From Halobacteriovorax marinus SJ (GTDB taxonomy: Bacteria > Bdellovibrionota > Bacteriovoracia > Bacteriovoracales > Bacteriovoracaceae), in contig NC_016620.1 of assembly GCF_000210915.2 (NCBI RefSeq), forward strand, positions 558,001-622,000: a stretch of 64,000 bases of DNA, in the 5' to 3' direction. The position numbers and the translations under genes are program-made. This document shows, piece after piece, positions 52,493 through 60,847 of this stretch. The notes beneath the pieces are model-generated. The model was not told the DNA's origin. It did not search any database and worked only from the letters and a program-made list of their open reading frames with translations. The first letter of the stretch is position 1. Each line of letters opens with the position of its first letter.

Positions 52493-54229
52493 ATGACTAC
52501 TCAAGAATTAAAACAAAAATGGATGGAAGGTTTCGAGGTCGTTTTCGGTGAAGACGTAGAAGCAGTTGAAACAACTGAATTTTCGAAACTATTAGACACA
52601 ACAACTACTAAGAACTTCCAAGAAGGTGAAGTTTTTATGGGGAACGTTGTTTCTATTGGAGCTGACTACGTTATGATCGATATCGGTTATAAGCAAGAAG
52701 GTCTAGTTTCAGTTAGAGAATTCCAAAATTATGATGGATCTCTAAAAATTAAAGAAGGTGACGAGATTGAAGTTTACTTAGATAAGCTTGAGTCATCTAT
52801 GGGGAACCTTGTTCTTTCTAAAGATAAGGCCGAAATTCTTAAAGCATGGGATAAAATTTCTGAAGCTTGTGAAAAAGGTACACCTCTTGAAGGAACAGTT
52901 ATTGCTAAAGTTAAAGGTGGTCTATCAGTAGACATCGGTGTTAAGGCATTCTTACCTGGTTCTCAAATTGATCTTAGACCAACTAGATACCTTGATAAGT
53001 ACATCGGTAAGAAGATGGAATTCAAAGTTATCAAGTTCAACAAGAAAAGAGGTAACATCGTTCTTTCAAGAAGAGCAATTCTTCAAGAAGAGCGTGGTAA
53101 GATGAGACAAGAAATTCTTGATCAAATTCAAGAAGGAATGATCGTTAAGGGTATCGTTAAGAATATCACTGACTACGGTGCATTCATTGATCTTGGTGGA
53201 ATTGACGGTCTTCTTCACATTACTGATATGTCTTGGGGAAGAGTTAAGCATCCTTCTAACCTACTTAACATGGGTGACGAAATTGATGTTAAAATCCTTA
53301 AGTTTGATTCTGACAAAGAAAGAGTTTCTCTTGGTCTTAAGCAAGTTCAGCCTAACCCATGGGAAAAAGCAAAAGAGACTTACACTGCTGGTACTAAAGT
53401 TGGTGGAGAAATCGTATCTGTTAAAGATTACGGTGTATTCATTGAGCTTGACGACGGAATTGAAGGTCTTATCCACGTTTCTGAAATGTCTTGGACAGGT
53501 AAGATTAAGAATCCTGCGAAGCACTTCAATGTTGGAGAAAGAATTGAAGCTCAAGTACTTGACGTTGATGTTGAGAACAAGAGAATTTCTCTTGGACTTA
53601 AGCAACTTCAAGAAAATCCTTGGGAAGCAATTGAAGCTAAGTACCCAGTTGGTACTAAGGTAACTGGTAAAGTTAAGTCAATTGTTGAGTTTGGAATGTT
53701 CATTGATCTTGGAGAAGAAGTTGATGCTTTAATCCACGTTTCTGACCTTTCTTGGACTAAGAAGAATGTAAATATCAACGAAGAATACAAAGAAGATACT
53801 GAAGTTGAAGCAGTAGTTCTTTCTGTAGACAAAGAGAACTCTAAGTTCTGTCTTGGTATTAAGCAACTTCACGAAGATCCTTGGAAGAAAATTGAAACAA
53901 GATTCCCTGTAGGAACTGTAGTAGAAGCAGAAGTAGTTAGAGTTACTGACTTTGGTGCTTTCGTTGAACTAGAGACAGGAATTGAAGGTCTAGTACATAT
54001 TTCTGAACTTTCTGAAGAGAGAGTTGATAAGCCTGAAGACGTTATCAAAAAAGGTGACGTTGCAAAAGCAATGGTAATTTCAATTGATAAAGATGCTAAG
54101 AAAATTGCACTTTCAATTAAAGCTGCCGCTAATGCTGCTGCAAATGGATCTTACTCAGCTGCAACTGTTAAAGCTGCAACACTTGCTGATAAGTTCAAAG
54201 GTTTTTCAATCGATAAAGACGAAGAATAA
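52493..54229 (+). CDS. rpsA: 30S ribosomal protein S1
   Basis: A 578-residue protein with six S1 RNA-binding domains, each about 75-86 residues. They are recognisable by repeated DYGAFIDLGGIDGLLHITDM / FGAFVELETGIEGLVHISEL cores and closing VSLGLKQ or IALSIKA. ATG 52493 is fixed by GGGAGG 6 bases upstream; the open frame from 52451 lies in the leader. S1 unwinds mRNA for initiation. An Ala-rich tail follows domain 6. Its A/G-rich codon use is typical of highly expressed genes here. Confidence 0.96.
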   Translation: MTTQELKQKWMEGFEVVFGEDVEAVETTEFSKLLDTTTTKNFQEGEVFMGNVVSIGADYVMIDIGYKQEGLVSVREFQNYDGSLKIKEGDEIEVYLDKLESSMGNLVLSKDKAEILKAWDKISEACEKGTPLEGTVIAKVKGGLSVDIGVKAFLPGSQIDLRPTRYLDKYIGKKMEFKVIKFNKKRGNIVLSRRAILQEERGKMRQEILDQIQEGMIVKGIVKNITDYGAFIDLGGIDGLLHITDMSWGRVKHPSNLLNMGDEIDVKILKFDSDKERVSLGLKQVQPNPWEKAKETYTAGTKVGGEIVSVKDYGVFIELDDGIEGLIHVSEMSWTGKIKNPAKHFNVGERIEAQVLDVDVENKRISLGLKQLQENPWEAIEAKYPVGTKVTGKVKSIVEFGMFIDLGEEVDALIHVSDLSWTKKNVNINEEYKEDTEVEAVVLSVDKENSKFCLGIKQLHEDPWKKIETRFPVGTVVEAEVVRVTDFGAFVELETGIEGLVHISELSEERVDKPEDVIKKGDVAKAMVISIDKDAKKIALSIKAAANAAANGSYSAATVKAATLADKFKGFSIDKDEE

Positions 54230-54257
54230 ATTAAAATTTAAATTTGTTTTTATATGG

Positions 54258-54288
54258 GCCCCGCTTAACCGCGGGGCTTTCTTTTTTT
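54258..54288 (+). terminator. rpsA terminator
   Basis: GCCCCGC (54258-54264) pairs with GCGGGGC (54271-54277) around TTAACC, followed by TTTCTTTTTTT. Confidence 0.93.
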
Positions 54289-54540
54289 GGAGGCGTTAAA
54301 TAGCAGGAAGCTATTTAACGCCGAACAACCCAGGCGAGCGCAGGAAGCGCGAGATCGGGTGTCGCGTTTGGATGCGAGGCTATTTAACGCCGAACAACCC
54401 TGACGAGGGAGCAGGATGCGACCGAGAGAGGGTAGAGGGTTTATGCGATGACGGCATATGATGCCGAGCAACCCACTGATTTGCGTGCAAGCAAATCTGC
54501 CGCAGGAAGCGCGAGATCGGCGAGAGACGAGTAAGCACCC
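54289..54540 (+). repeat. GC-rich structured repeat cluster; possible CsrB/RsmZ-like RNA
   Basis: About 250 bases without a credible gene, much richer in G and C than the surroundings. Three related units each have a hairpin ending GCC, then GA(A/G)CAACCC, then a CAGGA(A/T)G-bearing stem. A 22-base segment is identical at 54310-54331 and 54379-54400, with a variant core at 54463-54474. A 20-base segment is identical at 54339-54358 and 54501-54520. CAGGAAG or CAGGATG occurs at 54304, 54341, 54412 and 54503. In the first the loop AGGAA closes a perfect 13-bp stem (54292-54304 with 54310-54322), and in the second a GCGC stem. Further GGAs lie at 54289, 54370 and 54408. This is the signature of CsrA-sequestering RNAs, but no promoter of its own or final terminator is evident. 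A dispersed palindromic DNA repeat family is the main alternative. Confidence 0.6.
54292..54322. repeat. perfect 13-bp inverted repeat
   Basis: 54292-54304 is the exact reverse complement of 54310-54322, with loop AGGAA. It is the strongest hairpin in the repeat cluster and starts only four bases after the rpsA terminator T-run. Confidence 0.9.
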
Positions 54541-54718
54541 CACTTTTCTTACAATTCTTACAGTTTGATTCCTTCTTGTAACTTGTTGAAATCTTATTAT
54601 TAAGACGCCGTTTCTGACAATTTCTTACATCTGTGTGAACTAATTACACCATTATAGATATTTTTCTGACACCTGAATAGGCCGATGCTAGATTGCGTTA
54701 TCGAAAAAGGGGAAAAGA
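54541..54718 (+). promoter_or_regulatory. protease upstream region with sigma-70 promoter
   Basis: AT-rich stretch after the repeat cluster. CTGACA (54666-54671), 17 bases, TAGATT (54689-54694) form a good promoter; a start near 54701 gives a short leader with AAGGGG before the ATG at 54719. Nothing else recognisable in the 125 bases before it. Confidence 0.6.
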
Positions 54719-55756
54719 ATGAAGAAAGTATTAGCACTAGCAGTATTATGCGTAAGCACAAACGTTTTGGCCGCACAACCTAAGGTTGCATACGGAGAAG
54801 ACAATAGAATTGATATTGTAGACAGTAGAAACGCCATGAGAAAGAACTTAGCTTCTTCAACGGCAACTCAAGTTAAGAATTCTAACTTAACTCTATCTGA
54901 AGATGGAGCGAGTTACGGATTAAAGAATGAAACTCTAGAAGACTTTATTTTAAAGATTTCTAGATCTTGGTGGAACCCAGAAGGTACGCCACTTTGTAAG
55001 GGTGAGAAGTTTGCTAATCAACTTTCAATCGGAAATTGTTCAGGATTTCTAGTTGGAAATAAGTATTTAGTTACAGCTGGTCACTGTATGACTTCTGAAG
55101 CTGATTGTTCAGGTTTCAAGTGGGTATTCGACTTTAAAAAAGGTGAAGTAGAAGATCTAAGTATCGAAGCAAATAAGGTTTACTCTTGTAAGACTATTGT
55201 TAGCCAAAAACTAACAAGCTCTGATCAAATGGATTATGCTCTAATTGAATTAGATAAAGAAGTAGAAGGAAGAGAGCCACTTAAGTTCAGAACTGAAGGT
55301 AAGATTGGTCTTGGAGAAGGTGTATTTGTTATTGGTTCTCCATCAGGACTTCCATTAAAAATCTCTGGTGACTCTACAGTTCAAGCGAACTCTAATGATG
55401 TTTACTTTGATGCAGACTTAGACACTTTTGGTGGTAACTCTGGATCAGCAGTTTTTAATGCAAGAAGTGGTGAAGTTGAAGGGATTTTAGTTCGTGGAGC
55501 TAGAGACTATACGACTTATACTCAAAAAGATGAAGACGGAAATGATTACGAGTGTATGGGTGTTAACTACTGTGAAGACGGTGTCTCTGGATACGGTTGT
55601 GGTGGTGAAGCTGTAACAAGAATTACAAACGTTGAAATTGAAAAGAAGATTGAAGAGTTTGAAGCTTCACAAGTTCAAACTCCAGCAGAAGATGCTGACA
55701 GAGGTTCACTACCAGCAGATGTAGTAGAGCTACTAAACTCAGCCGATCTTCAATAA
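54719..55756 (+). CDS. secreted trypsin-like serine protease
   Basis: A 345-residue exported S1-family protease. Signal peptide at 1-18 (KKVLALAVLCVSTNVLA). The catalytic triad is intact: His122 in TAGHC, Asp172 in MDYALIELD, Ser241 in FGGNSGSAVF. Cysteine-rich insert near 280-295 (CMGVNYCEDGVSGYGCGGEA). About 70 residues lie between the signal and the catalytic domain and may be a propeptide. Secreted proteases are abundant in predatory bacteria; a role in prey digestion is inference. It has its own promoter and terminator. Confidence 0.9.
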   Translation: MKKVLALAVLCVSTNVLAAQPKVAYGEDNRIDIVDSRNAMRKNLASSTATQVKNSNLTLSEDGASYGLKNETLEDFILKISRSWWNPEGTPLCKGEKFANQLSIGNCSGFLVGNKYLVTAGHCMTSEADCSGFKWVFDFKKGEVEDLSIEANKVYSCKTIVSQKLTSSDQMDYALIELDKEVEGREPLKFRTEGKIGLGEGVFVIGSPSGLPLKISGDSTVQANSNDVYFDADLDTFGGNSGSAVFNARSGEVEGILVRGARDYTTYTQKDEDGNDYECMGVNYCEDGVSGYGCGGEAVTRITNVEIEKKIEEFEASQVQTPAEDADRGSLPADVVELLNSADLQ

Positions 55757-55817
55757 GAAATAGAGAATTAATTGGTGAAGCGAATAGATTAATTATGTCG
55801 CGACCACTTAATTATAC

Positions 55818-55847
55818 AAGGCCTATCTCGAGATAGGCCTTTATCTA
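55818..55847 (+). terminator. terminator after the protease gene
   Basis: A perfect 24-base palindrome, AAGGCCTATCTC (55818-55829) with GAGATAGGCCTT (55830-55841), then TATCTATAA. It resembles the GGCC terminators near 12.3 kb. Being fully symmetrical it has no unpaired loop in the strict pairing. Confidence 0.7.
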
Positions 55848-55863
55848 TAAAAGGAGAGGTAAA

Positions 55864-56592
55864 ATGAAATTTTTAATATTATCATTTTTAATACTTCTAA
55901 GCTCTCCTGTCCTATCAAAAGAGTTTAATTGCTTTTCCAAACATATAAGTGAAGCCATTAGTAAGAATAAAGAGAGAAGAGATCTCTATGCTAAGATGAC
56001 AAATGGTGAATCTAAAAGACTGAGTAATTTATTGATAAACGCGGAAAGGGCCTCGTTTGTTGTCGCTAAGATTTATGATTGGAGAGTTAAGTACTTCCAA
56101 AGAAATGGTCTTCCTCTTCTGTGTTTAGATTATATTGATATGGATTTAACACCGAATTTTTCAGCATCATTAGATTATCCAAACTTGAAATATGATGAAA
56201 TAAGAAAGATCGATATTTCTAAAGTGAGAAAGAAACTAAAGAAGTCTTTGAAGGTTGGATATCTTGAATTAGAAGAGGAGCTAGAGCACTTGATCGATGT
56301 GAATAGAAATACTGGTCACTATAATTGTATGTTCGTGCATGTTTTAGAATCGATTAGAAGGTCAGCGCATCTTGCGACTCATTACATAGATTCTGCTAGA
56401 GAGAAGGGGCTTCGGTCTCCAAAGAAAATAATAGATAAGAATATTAAATTACAAATTAATTCATTGGGAATTTGGTATTCTCTGGATAAGAAAGCTTCGA
56501 AGTTTCAAGAGCAAGGAGTTCAAATTCTTTGTAGAGATGTTCCAAAGATTGATCTACCAACTTCCCTTGAGATAGACTCCATTTATAGGTAA
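55864..56592 (+). CDS. secreted hypothetical protein
   Basis: A 242-residue protein with a cleavable signal peptide (KFLILSFLILLSSPVLSKE) and AGGAGAGG upstream of the ATG. The mature part is helical, basic, with four cysteines (about 23, 72, 159 and 227) that may form disulfides. No recognised domain. It is followed after 3 bases by another unknown gene. Function unknown. Confidence 0.7.
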   Translation: MKFLILSFLILLSSPVLSKEFNCFSKHISEAISKNKERRDLYAKMTNGESKRLSNLLINAERASFVVAKIYDWRVKYFQRNGLPLLCLDYIDMDLTPNFSASLDYPNLKYDEIRKIDISKVRKKLKKSLKVGYLELEEELEHLIDVNRNTGHYNCMFVHVLESIRRSAHLATHYIDSAREKGLRSPKKIIDKNIKLQINSLGIWYSLDKKASKFQEQGVQILCRDVPKIDLPTSLEIDSIYR

Positions 56593-56595
56593 GCA

Positions 56596-57138
56596 ATGGA
56601 ATACTTTTATCACTTAGTACCCGATCCTTTTGTAGGAAAAGATCTTATTCCTCTCAATGAAATGGATAGGGAGAGCGAACTCTATAAGTCTCATTCAAGG
56701 AAGTACATTGGGCGCGAGTCCCTAACTGAGCAGACTATTCCTTTATTAAATTGTAAATGGAATGATGTTATTCAATTCTCTTCAGTACATCCTCAACTTA
56801 TTATTGATAAGCTTAGGGAGATTCAGCCCGACTTCAAACTCTATCGAGCAAAGTGCTTCAAAGTTTCAGTCCTAGAGGTTGAGGGAAAATATGAAGGGGT
56901 TATTTTTGATAGAAATAAAGCTCAAAAGAAGGGTGACTTCTCCATTCATACTGACGATATAAGGCCTCTAAGTTCTACACAATATAAAGAACTCAATCAC
57001 TTGCCCAAGGAGACAATTGCATTTTGGAATAGGGTTAAGGAAGAGGGTGGAAAGTATTTATGGTTTCCTTATATACCTCATATATTCTTAAAGGGGATAG
57101 TTGATACTACCCACTTTGAAGTTATTGATCTCTACTAA
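56596..57138 (+). CDS. hypothetical protein
   Basis: A 180-residue soluble protein without signal peptide. The N-terminus MEYFYHLVPDPFVGKDLIPL, then KYIGRESLTEQTIPLLNCKW, looks like a small family of uncharacterised bacterial proteins with no assigned function. It starts 3 bases after the preceding gene, so the two are co-transcribed, yet the export signal is only on the first. Convergent with the next gene. Confidence 0.65.
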   Translation: MEYFYHLVPDPFVGKDLIPLNEMDRESELYKSHSRKYIGRESLTEQTIPLLNCKWNDVIQFSSVHPQLIIDKLREIQPDFKLYRAKCFKVSVLEVEGKYEGVIFDRNKAQKKGDFSIHTDDIRPLSSTQYKELNHLPKETIAFWNRVKEEGGKYLWFPYIPHIFLKGIVDTTHFEVIDLY

Positions 57139-57139
57139 T

Positions 57140-57439
57140 TTATTGTTTTGGAAGGTTTGGATCTTCTGGAAGACAAACGACACATCCCATTTCTTCTGTG
57201 TGAATGTGACTGGCAATCTCATCATCGACTTCGCTTCTAAGAGTTGAGAGGTCTTCTTCGTCTGCGCCTAGGCTTACGGCGAGGGTTTCTGATAGTGATG
57301 GAGCATGAATTTTGATATCAATGCCCATCTCTTCTAATTCTCTAGCATATTCAAAAGCTTTCTCATGGTCTTCGAAGTCACACTCAAAAAGAACTTCTTT
57401 AGTATTGGCCTCGATAACTTTGATCTTACTTTTTGACAT
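57140..57439 (-). CDS. small acidic hypothetical protein
   Basis: A 99-residue acidic protein beginning SKSKIKVIEANTKEVLFECD, with a helical middle (EKAFEYARELEEMGIDIKIH) and a C-terminal CVVCLPEDP in which the two cysteines could bind metal. AGGGA lies upstream of the ATG. It ends one base from the previous gene. Function unknown. Confidence 0.65.
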   Translation of the reverse strand: MSKSKIKVIEANTKEVLFECDFEDHEKAFEYARELEEMGIDIKIHAPSLSETLAVSLGADEEDLSTLRSEVDDEIASHIHTEEMGCVVCLPEDPNLPKQ

Positions 57440-57514
57440 ATTTTTCTTTCCCTCTAGAATTTGGTTTGTTAAAAAACCTTGTTATTACTCTAACACGCTA
57501 GGGATTTCATAGAA

Positions 57515-57856
57515 ATGAAAAAGCTATATTATATTGAGCAGGAAAGCTTTCTTAGGGATTTACTTGAAACAATGTGTCGCCAGAACGAAGGCTTTGAGGC
57601 CTATAGTGCAGCAGAGGGAAGTGACAATCTTTACTTCTTCAAGGACCTAAGCCCTGACTTTATTTTGATTGATTGGTCTACAGTTGAGAGTTACCAGGAG
57701 AAGCTATTGACTGATTTAGCTGAAGTAGCGCAGATTCCTGTTGGTGTTACAAAAGAACCTTCTCAGCAAATTCCTGATTCATGGCAGGAGAGGGCAGAAT
57801 TAGTGATTGATAAGCCATTGGAAGTAAAAACAATTCTTAGAAAAATCTTTCCCTAG
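57515..57856 (+). CDS. stand-alone receiver-like domain protein
   Basis: A 113-residue protein with the CheY-like fold only. Putative phosphoacceptor Asp54 in FILIDWSTVE and conserved Lys in ELVIDKPLEV near residue 104. The acidic pocket at the N-terminus is degenerate (YIEQESF instead of a DD or DE pair), and the usual T/S position reads PVGVTKEPS. It may be a divergent or phosphorylation-weak receiver acting by protein contact. No kinase nearby. The ribosome binding site is weak. Confidence 0.65.
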   Translation: MKKLYYIEQESFLRDLLETMCRQNEGFEAYSAAEGSDNLYFFKDLSPDFILIDWSTVESYQEKLLTDLAEVAQIPVGVTKEPSQQIPDSWQERAELVIDKPLEVKTILRKIFP

Positions 57857-57882
57857 GTTTATAAATAGTTAATAATAGAGAC

Positions 57883-57975
57883 ATGGATAAAGAAGTTATC
57901 GTTATTGTCTCTACATTGATTATCATTGTTCTCATCGTCGCCTTTACGATTTACTACCGCAGCGGGCTATTTTAG
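57883..57975 (+). CDS. 30-residue single-helix membrane peptide
   Basis: A short frame, ATG at 57883 to TAG at 57975. It encodes MDKEVIVIVSTLIIIVLIVA and ten further residues: one hydrophobic helix of about 20 residues flanked by DKE and by YYRSGLF. AGAG lies a few bases before the ATG, preceded by AT-rich TAATAAT. Such peptides are often missed in annotation. It could also be a chance frame. Confidence 0.45.
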   Translation: MDKEVIVIVSTLIIIVLIVAFTIYYRSGLF

Positions 57976-58045
57976 GTCTAACTAATACTCTTTTTAAATT
58001 TCAATACTTTGATGCATCTCGTATTCAAGGCTCGTTTATTTGTCC

Positions 58046-58051
58046 TATAAT
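58046..58051 (+). promoter_or_regulatory. candidate -10 for the uracil-catabolism operon
   Basis: TATAAT 39 bases before the mmsA-like ATG; the -35 position (ATTCAA) is poor. Confidence 0.35.
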
Positions 58052-58089
58052 TAACGGCTATTTATTTTATTTATAATTATGGAGTCATA

Positions 58090-59562
58090 ATGAGTTTAAT
58101 CGAAATACCGAATGAGATAATCGAAGCCCCAAACTTTATTGGTGGAGAGTGGATAAAAGGAGATGGGGAGTCTATCGATATTTATTCTCCTTATAATGGA
58201 AAAGTTGTGGGGAGAACTAATGAGTCTTCTTCAAAGCAAATTGATCAAGCGATTGCTAAGGCAAAAGATGCTCAGGTTCTTTGGGAGAAAACTCCTCTAA
58301 AAGATAGAACTAAAGTTATGTTTAACTTTAGAGAAATTCTACTGCGAGATATTGAGAAGATTGCTCATATCGTATCACTTGAAAATGGAAAGATTATTTC
58401 TGAGTCTAAAGCTGGGATCATGAAAGGGATTGAAGTTCTTGAGTACGCTATCAGTCTTCAAAACTTAGATGCAGGTTCAAAGATGGAAGTTTCTAGGGGA
58501 GTGTTCTGTGAGTATAGAAGAGAGGCGCTAGGTGTTGTTGCTTCAATTACTCCATTTAACTTTCCTGCAATGGTTCCTATGTGGACAATTCCAATTGCAA
58601 TCACTCTTGGTAATTCTTATATCTGGAAACCATCAGAGAAGACTCCTTTAACTGCGACACTAATAGGGAACGCGCTAACTGAAGCTGGGCTTCCTGCTGG
58701 TGTTCTAACGATTTTAAATGGAACTGCAAATTGCGTGAACGACATTATAGATCATAAGGATGTTGCAGCTGTAGGCTTTGTAGGTTCTTCTAAGATTGCA
58801 AAAATTGTCTATTCAAGAGCGACAGCACTAGGGAAGAGAGCTCTGTGTCTAGGTGGAGCCAAGAACCACATAATCTTATTACCAGATGCCGATCCTGAAA
58901 TGTCGGGAATTGGAATTGCTGATTCATTCACTGGTTGTGCTGGACAAAGGTGTATGGCCGCTTCTGTTCTTCTTGCTGTTGGAGAAGTTGATAAGCAAAT
59001 CGAAAGTATTGTGGAAAGAGCAAAAAGTACTTCTCTAGGCGATAAGATGGGCGCAATCATTACTAAAGAACAATTAGACTTCCTAAGTGGTGCTATTGAT
59101 AAAGCCGCAAGCGAAGGAGCGAAGATTTTACTTGATGGAAGAGAGGCCAAGAAACCTGAAGGTGATGGTTATTGGTTAGGGCCAACAATTCTTGATGGAG
59201 TGAAAGAAAACTCTGAAGCTTCTAAAGTAGAACTCTTTGGGCCGGTAATGAGTATTATTCGCTGCTCTAATCTTTCTGAAGCACTAAGAATTGAAAACGC
59301 TAATGAGTATGGGAATGCAGCGAGTGTATTTACTAATAGTGGTGCCATGGCCGAAGTTGTTGCACAGAATGCAAGTGCAGGAATGGTTGGAATTAATATT
59401 GGAGTGCCTGTACCAAGAGAGCCATTTAGTTTTGGTGGAATAAATGAGTCTAAGTTTGGATACGGAGATATCACTGGTGAGAATAGTTTAAACTTCTGGT
59501 CTCACGTTAAGAAAGTGACAACAAAGTGGCAGATGCAAAATGACCACAACTGGATGAGCTAA
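58090..59562 (+). CDS. mmsA: CoA-acylating (methyl)malonate-semialdehyde dehydrogenase
   Basis: A 490-residue aldehyde dehydrogenase. Catalytic Cys288 in GCAGQRCMAA; NAD-fold motifs TPFNFPAMVPMWTIPIAITL and VGFVGSSKIAKIV. The motif context (QRCMA, PFSFGGINESKFGYGD near the C-terminus) is typical of MMSDH, which converts malonate or methylmalonate semialdehyde to acetyl- or propionyl-CoA with CO2 release. GGAG lies 5 bases before the ATG. First gene of a five-gene operon with URC-type uracil breakdown genes, where malonate semialdehyde is an expected downstream intermediate. Confidence 0.88.
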   Translation: MSLIEIPNEIIEAPNFIGGEWIKGDGESIDIYSPYNGKVVGRTNESSSKQIDQAIAKAKDAQVLWEKTPLKDRTKVMFNFREILLRDIEKIAHIVSLENGKIISESKAGIMKGIEVLEYAISLQNLDAGSKMEVSRGVFCEYRREALGVVASITPFNFPAMVPMWTIPIAITLGNSYIWKPSEKTPLTATLIGNALTEAGLPAGVLTILNGTANCVNDIIDHKDVAAVGFVGSSKIAKIVYSRATALGKRALCLGGAKNHIILLPDADPEMSGIGIADSFTGCAGQRCMAASVLLAVGEVDKQIESIVERAKSTSLGDKMGAIITKEQLDFLSGAIDKAASEGAKILLDGREAKKPEGDGYWLGPTILDGVKENSEASKVELFGPVMSIIRCSNLSEALRIENANEYGNAASVFTNSGAMAEVVAQNASAGMVGINIGVPVPREPFSFGGINESKFGYGDITGENSLNFWSHVKKVTTKWQMQNDHNWMS

Positions 59563-59576
59563 TTTTAGGAGAAGTT

Positions 59577-60839
59577 ATGAGTAATGAAAAATTTGAAAGA
59601 CCAAGTCATGTTGTTTTAACGTCTCATAGTAACCAAGTCTTTAAAGAGTCTCTTCCTGTAAATTGGGGAGCGACTAATCCTAAAGATCGTGGGCCTATTA
59701 TTGCGACAATCTCTGAGAAAGAAAATCGAAATGCGATTGGGACTCACAGTGGATCTTATACTGTTTACCGCGCACTCTCTATTGCTAAGGGTGATTATGC
59801 TAGAGAGCATAGACCTGAACTAGAGAATACATTCTCTCCTGTAGTAATTAAGCCTCAAGAGTCTTGGTTTGATCCTGAGAAGATCGTTTCAATCGATCCT
59901 TGGGGTGGTCATATCCAAGAGCTATATGGGGATTATATCAAAGAGGGATATAATATTAAGCCGACAATTGCTGTCACTCAGGCACGTTTACATATTCCTG
60001 AAATTTTTGAGGCCATTGATAAAGGAAGACTTGAAATAGATGGTGATATTGTAGCTGAGGACAAGTCAATTAAAGTGACTAAGATTGCTTTTGAACCAGT
60101 TTGGTACCTTCCTGGAATTGCTAAGAGACTTGGAATTGAAGAGGGTGAACTTAGAAAGATTCTCTTCAATGAAACTGGGGGAATGTTTCCAGAGTTAGTG
60201 ACAAGACCTGATCTTAAAGTTCTTCTTCCGCCAATTGGATCCACTACTGCCTATGTCTTTGGTGATGTAGAGAAACTCTCTGATTCTGAAGCAGAGCTTA
60301 GTTGTAGAGTTCATGACGAGTGTAATGGTTCAGATGTTTTTGGATCTGATATTTGTACGTGTAGACCTTATTTAACTTATGGAATTGAACATGCTGCTAA
60401 GACTGCTCAAAAAGGTGGTGTTGGTCTAATTGTTTACTATAGAAAAGAAGGGCGTGCCCTCGGTGAAGTTACAAAGTTCTTAGTTTATAATGCGAGAAAG
60501 AGACAAGAGGGTGGAGATACTGCCTCAAATTACTTTAAAAGAACTGAATGTGTTGCAGGAGTTGAGGATGCAAGATTCCAAGAATTCATGCCAGACATTC
60601 TTCAATACTTTGGAATTAAGAAAATTCATAATCTTCATTCAATGAGTAATATGAAATATGATGCCATAGCAAAAAGTGGAATTGAAGTTGTTAATAGAAT
60701 TTCGATTCCTGACGAGCTAATACCTGCTGACGCGCAAGTTGAAATGGAAGCGAAGAAAGCTGCTGGTTACTTTACCGCTGGTGAGGTGAAGGACAAGGAT
60801 GGACTTGATAAAGTCTTAGGTAGAAACTTAGAGGAGTAA
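59577..60839 (+). CDS. URC1-like uracil catabolism protein (GTP cyclohydrolase II family)
   Basis: A 420-residue protein. Residues about 240-400 are a GTP-cyclohydrolase-II fold: RVHDECNGSDVFGSDICTCR holds three cysteines (249, 260 and 262) with the same 11 and 2 spacing as the zinc ligands of RibA. YYRKEGRALGE corresponds to the RibA EGRGIG loop. A long N-terminal region and the absence of a RibB domain separate it from riboflavin enzymes. This is the layout of yeast Urc1, which acts on a uracil nucleotide ring. Being adjacent to DUF1688 (Urc4) and upp strengthens the call. Confidence 0.82.
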   Translation: MSNEKFERPSHVVLTSHSNQVFKESLPVNWGATNPKDRGPIIATISEKENRNAIGTHSGSYTVYRALSIAKGDYAREHRPELENTFSPVVIKPQESWFDPEKIVSIDPWGGHIQELYGDYIKEGYNIKPTIAVTQARLHIPEIFEAIDKGRLEIDGDIVAEDKSIKVTKIAFEPVWYLPGIAKRLGIEEGELRKILFNETGGMFPELVTRPDLKVLLPPIGSTTAYVFGDVEKLSDSEAELSCRVHDECNGSDVFGSDICTCRPYLTYGIEHAAKTAQKGGVGLIVYYRKEGRALGEVTKFLVYNARKRQEGGDTASNYFKRTECVAGVEDARFQEFMPDILQYFGIKKIHNLHSMSNMKYDAIAKSGIEVVNRISIPDELIPADAQVEMEAKKAAGYFTAGEVKDKDGLDKVLGRNLEE

Positions 60840-60847
60840 AAAAATAA

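Noticed and set aside
53261-53611. Reverse-strand frame inside rpsA
   Set aside because: Shadow of the repeated S1 domains; Ser/Asn/Phe-rich product with no motif.
54289-54540. Integron attC-like or CRISPR-like reading of the repeats
   Set aside because: No integrase, cas genes, regular spacers or attC core sites with GTTRRRY/RYYYAAC pairing; units differ in length and share hairpin cores rather than direct repeats.
54265-54543. 92-codon reverse-strand open frame over the GC-rich repeat cluster
   Set aside because: It runs through palindromes and repeated segments, overlaps the rpsA terminator, and its Arg/Cys/Ser-rich product repeats the DNA units. It is best explained as a shadow of structured non-coding DNA.
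54681-54688. GCCGATGC as a sigma-28 -10 before the protease gene
   Set aside because: No TAAA at the required distance; a better sigma-70 pair (CTGACA-17-TAGATT) overlaps it.
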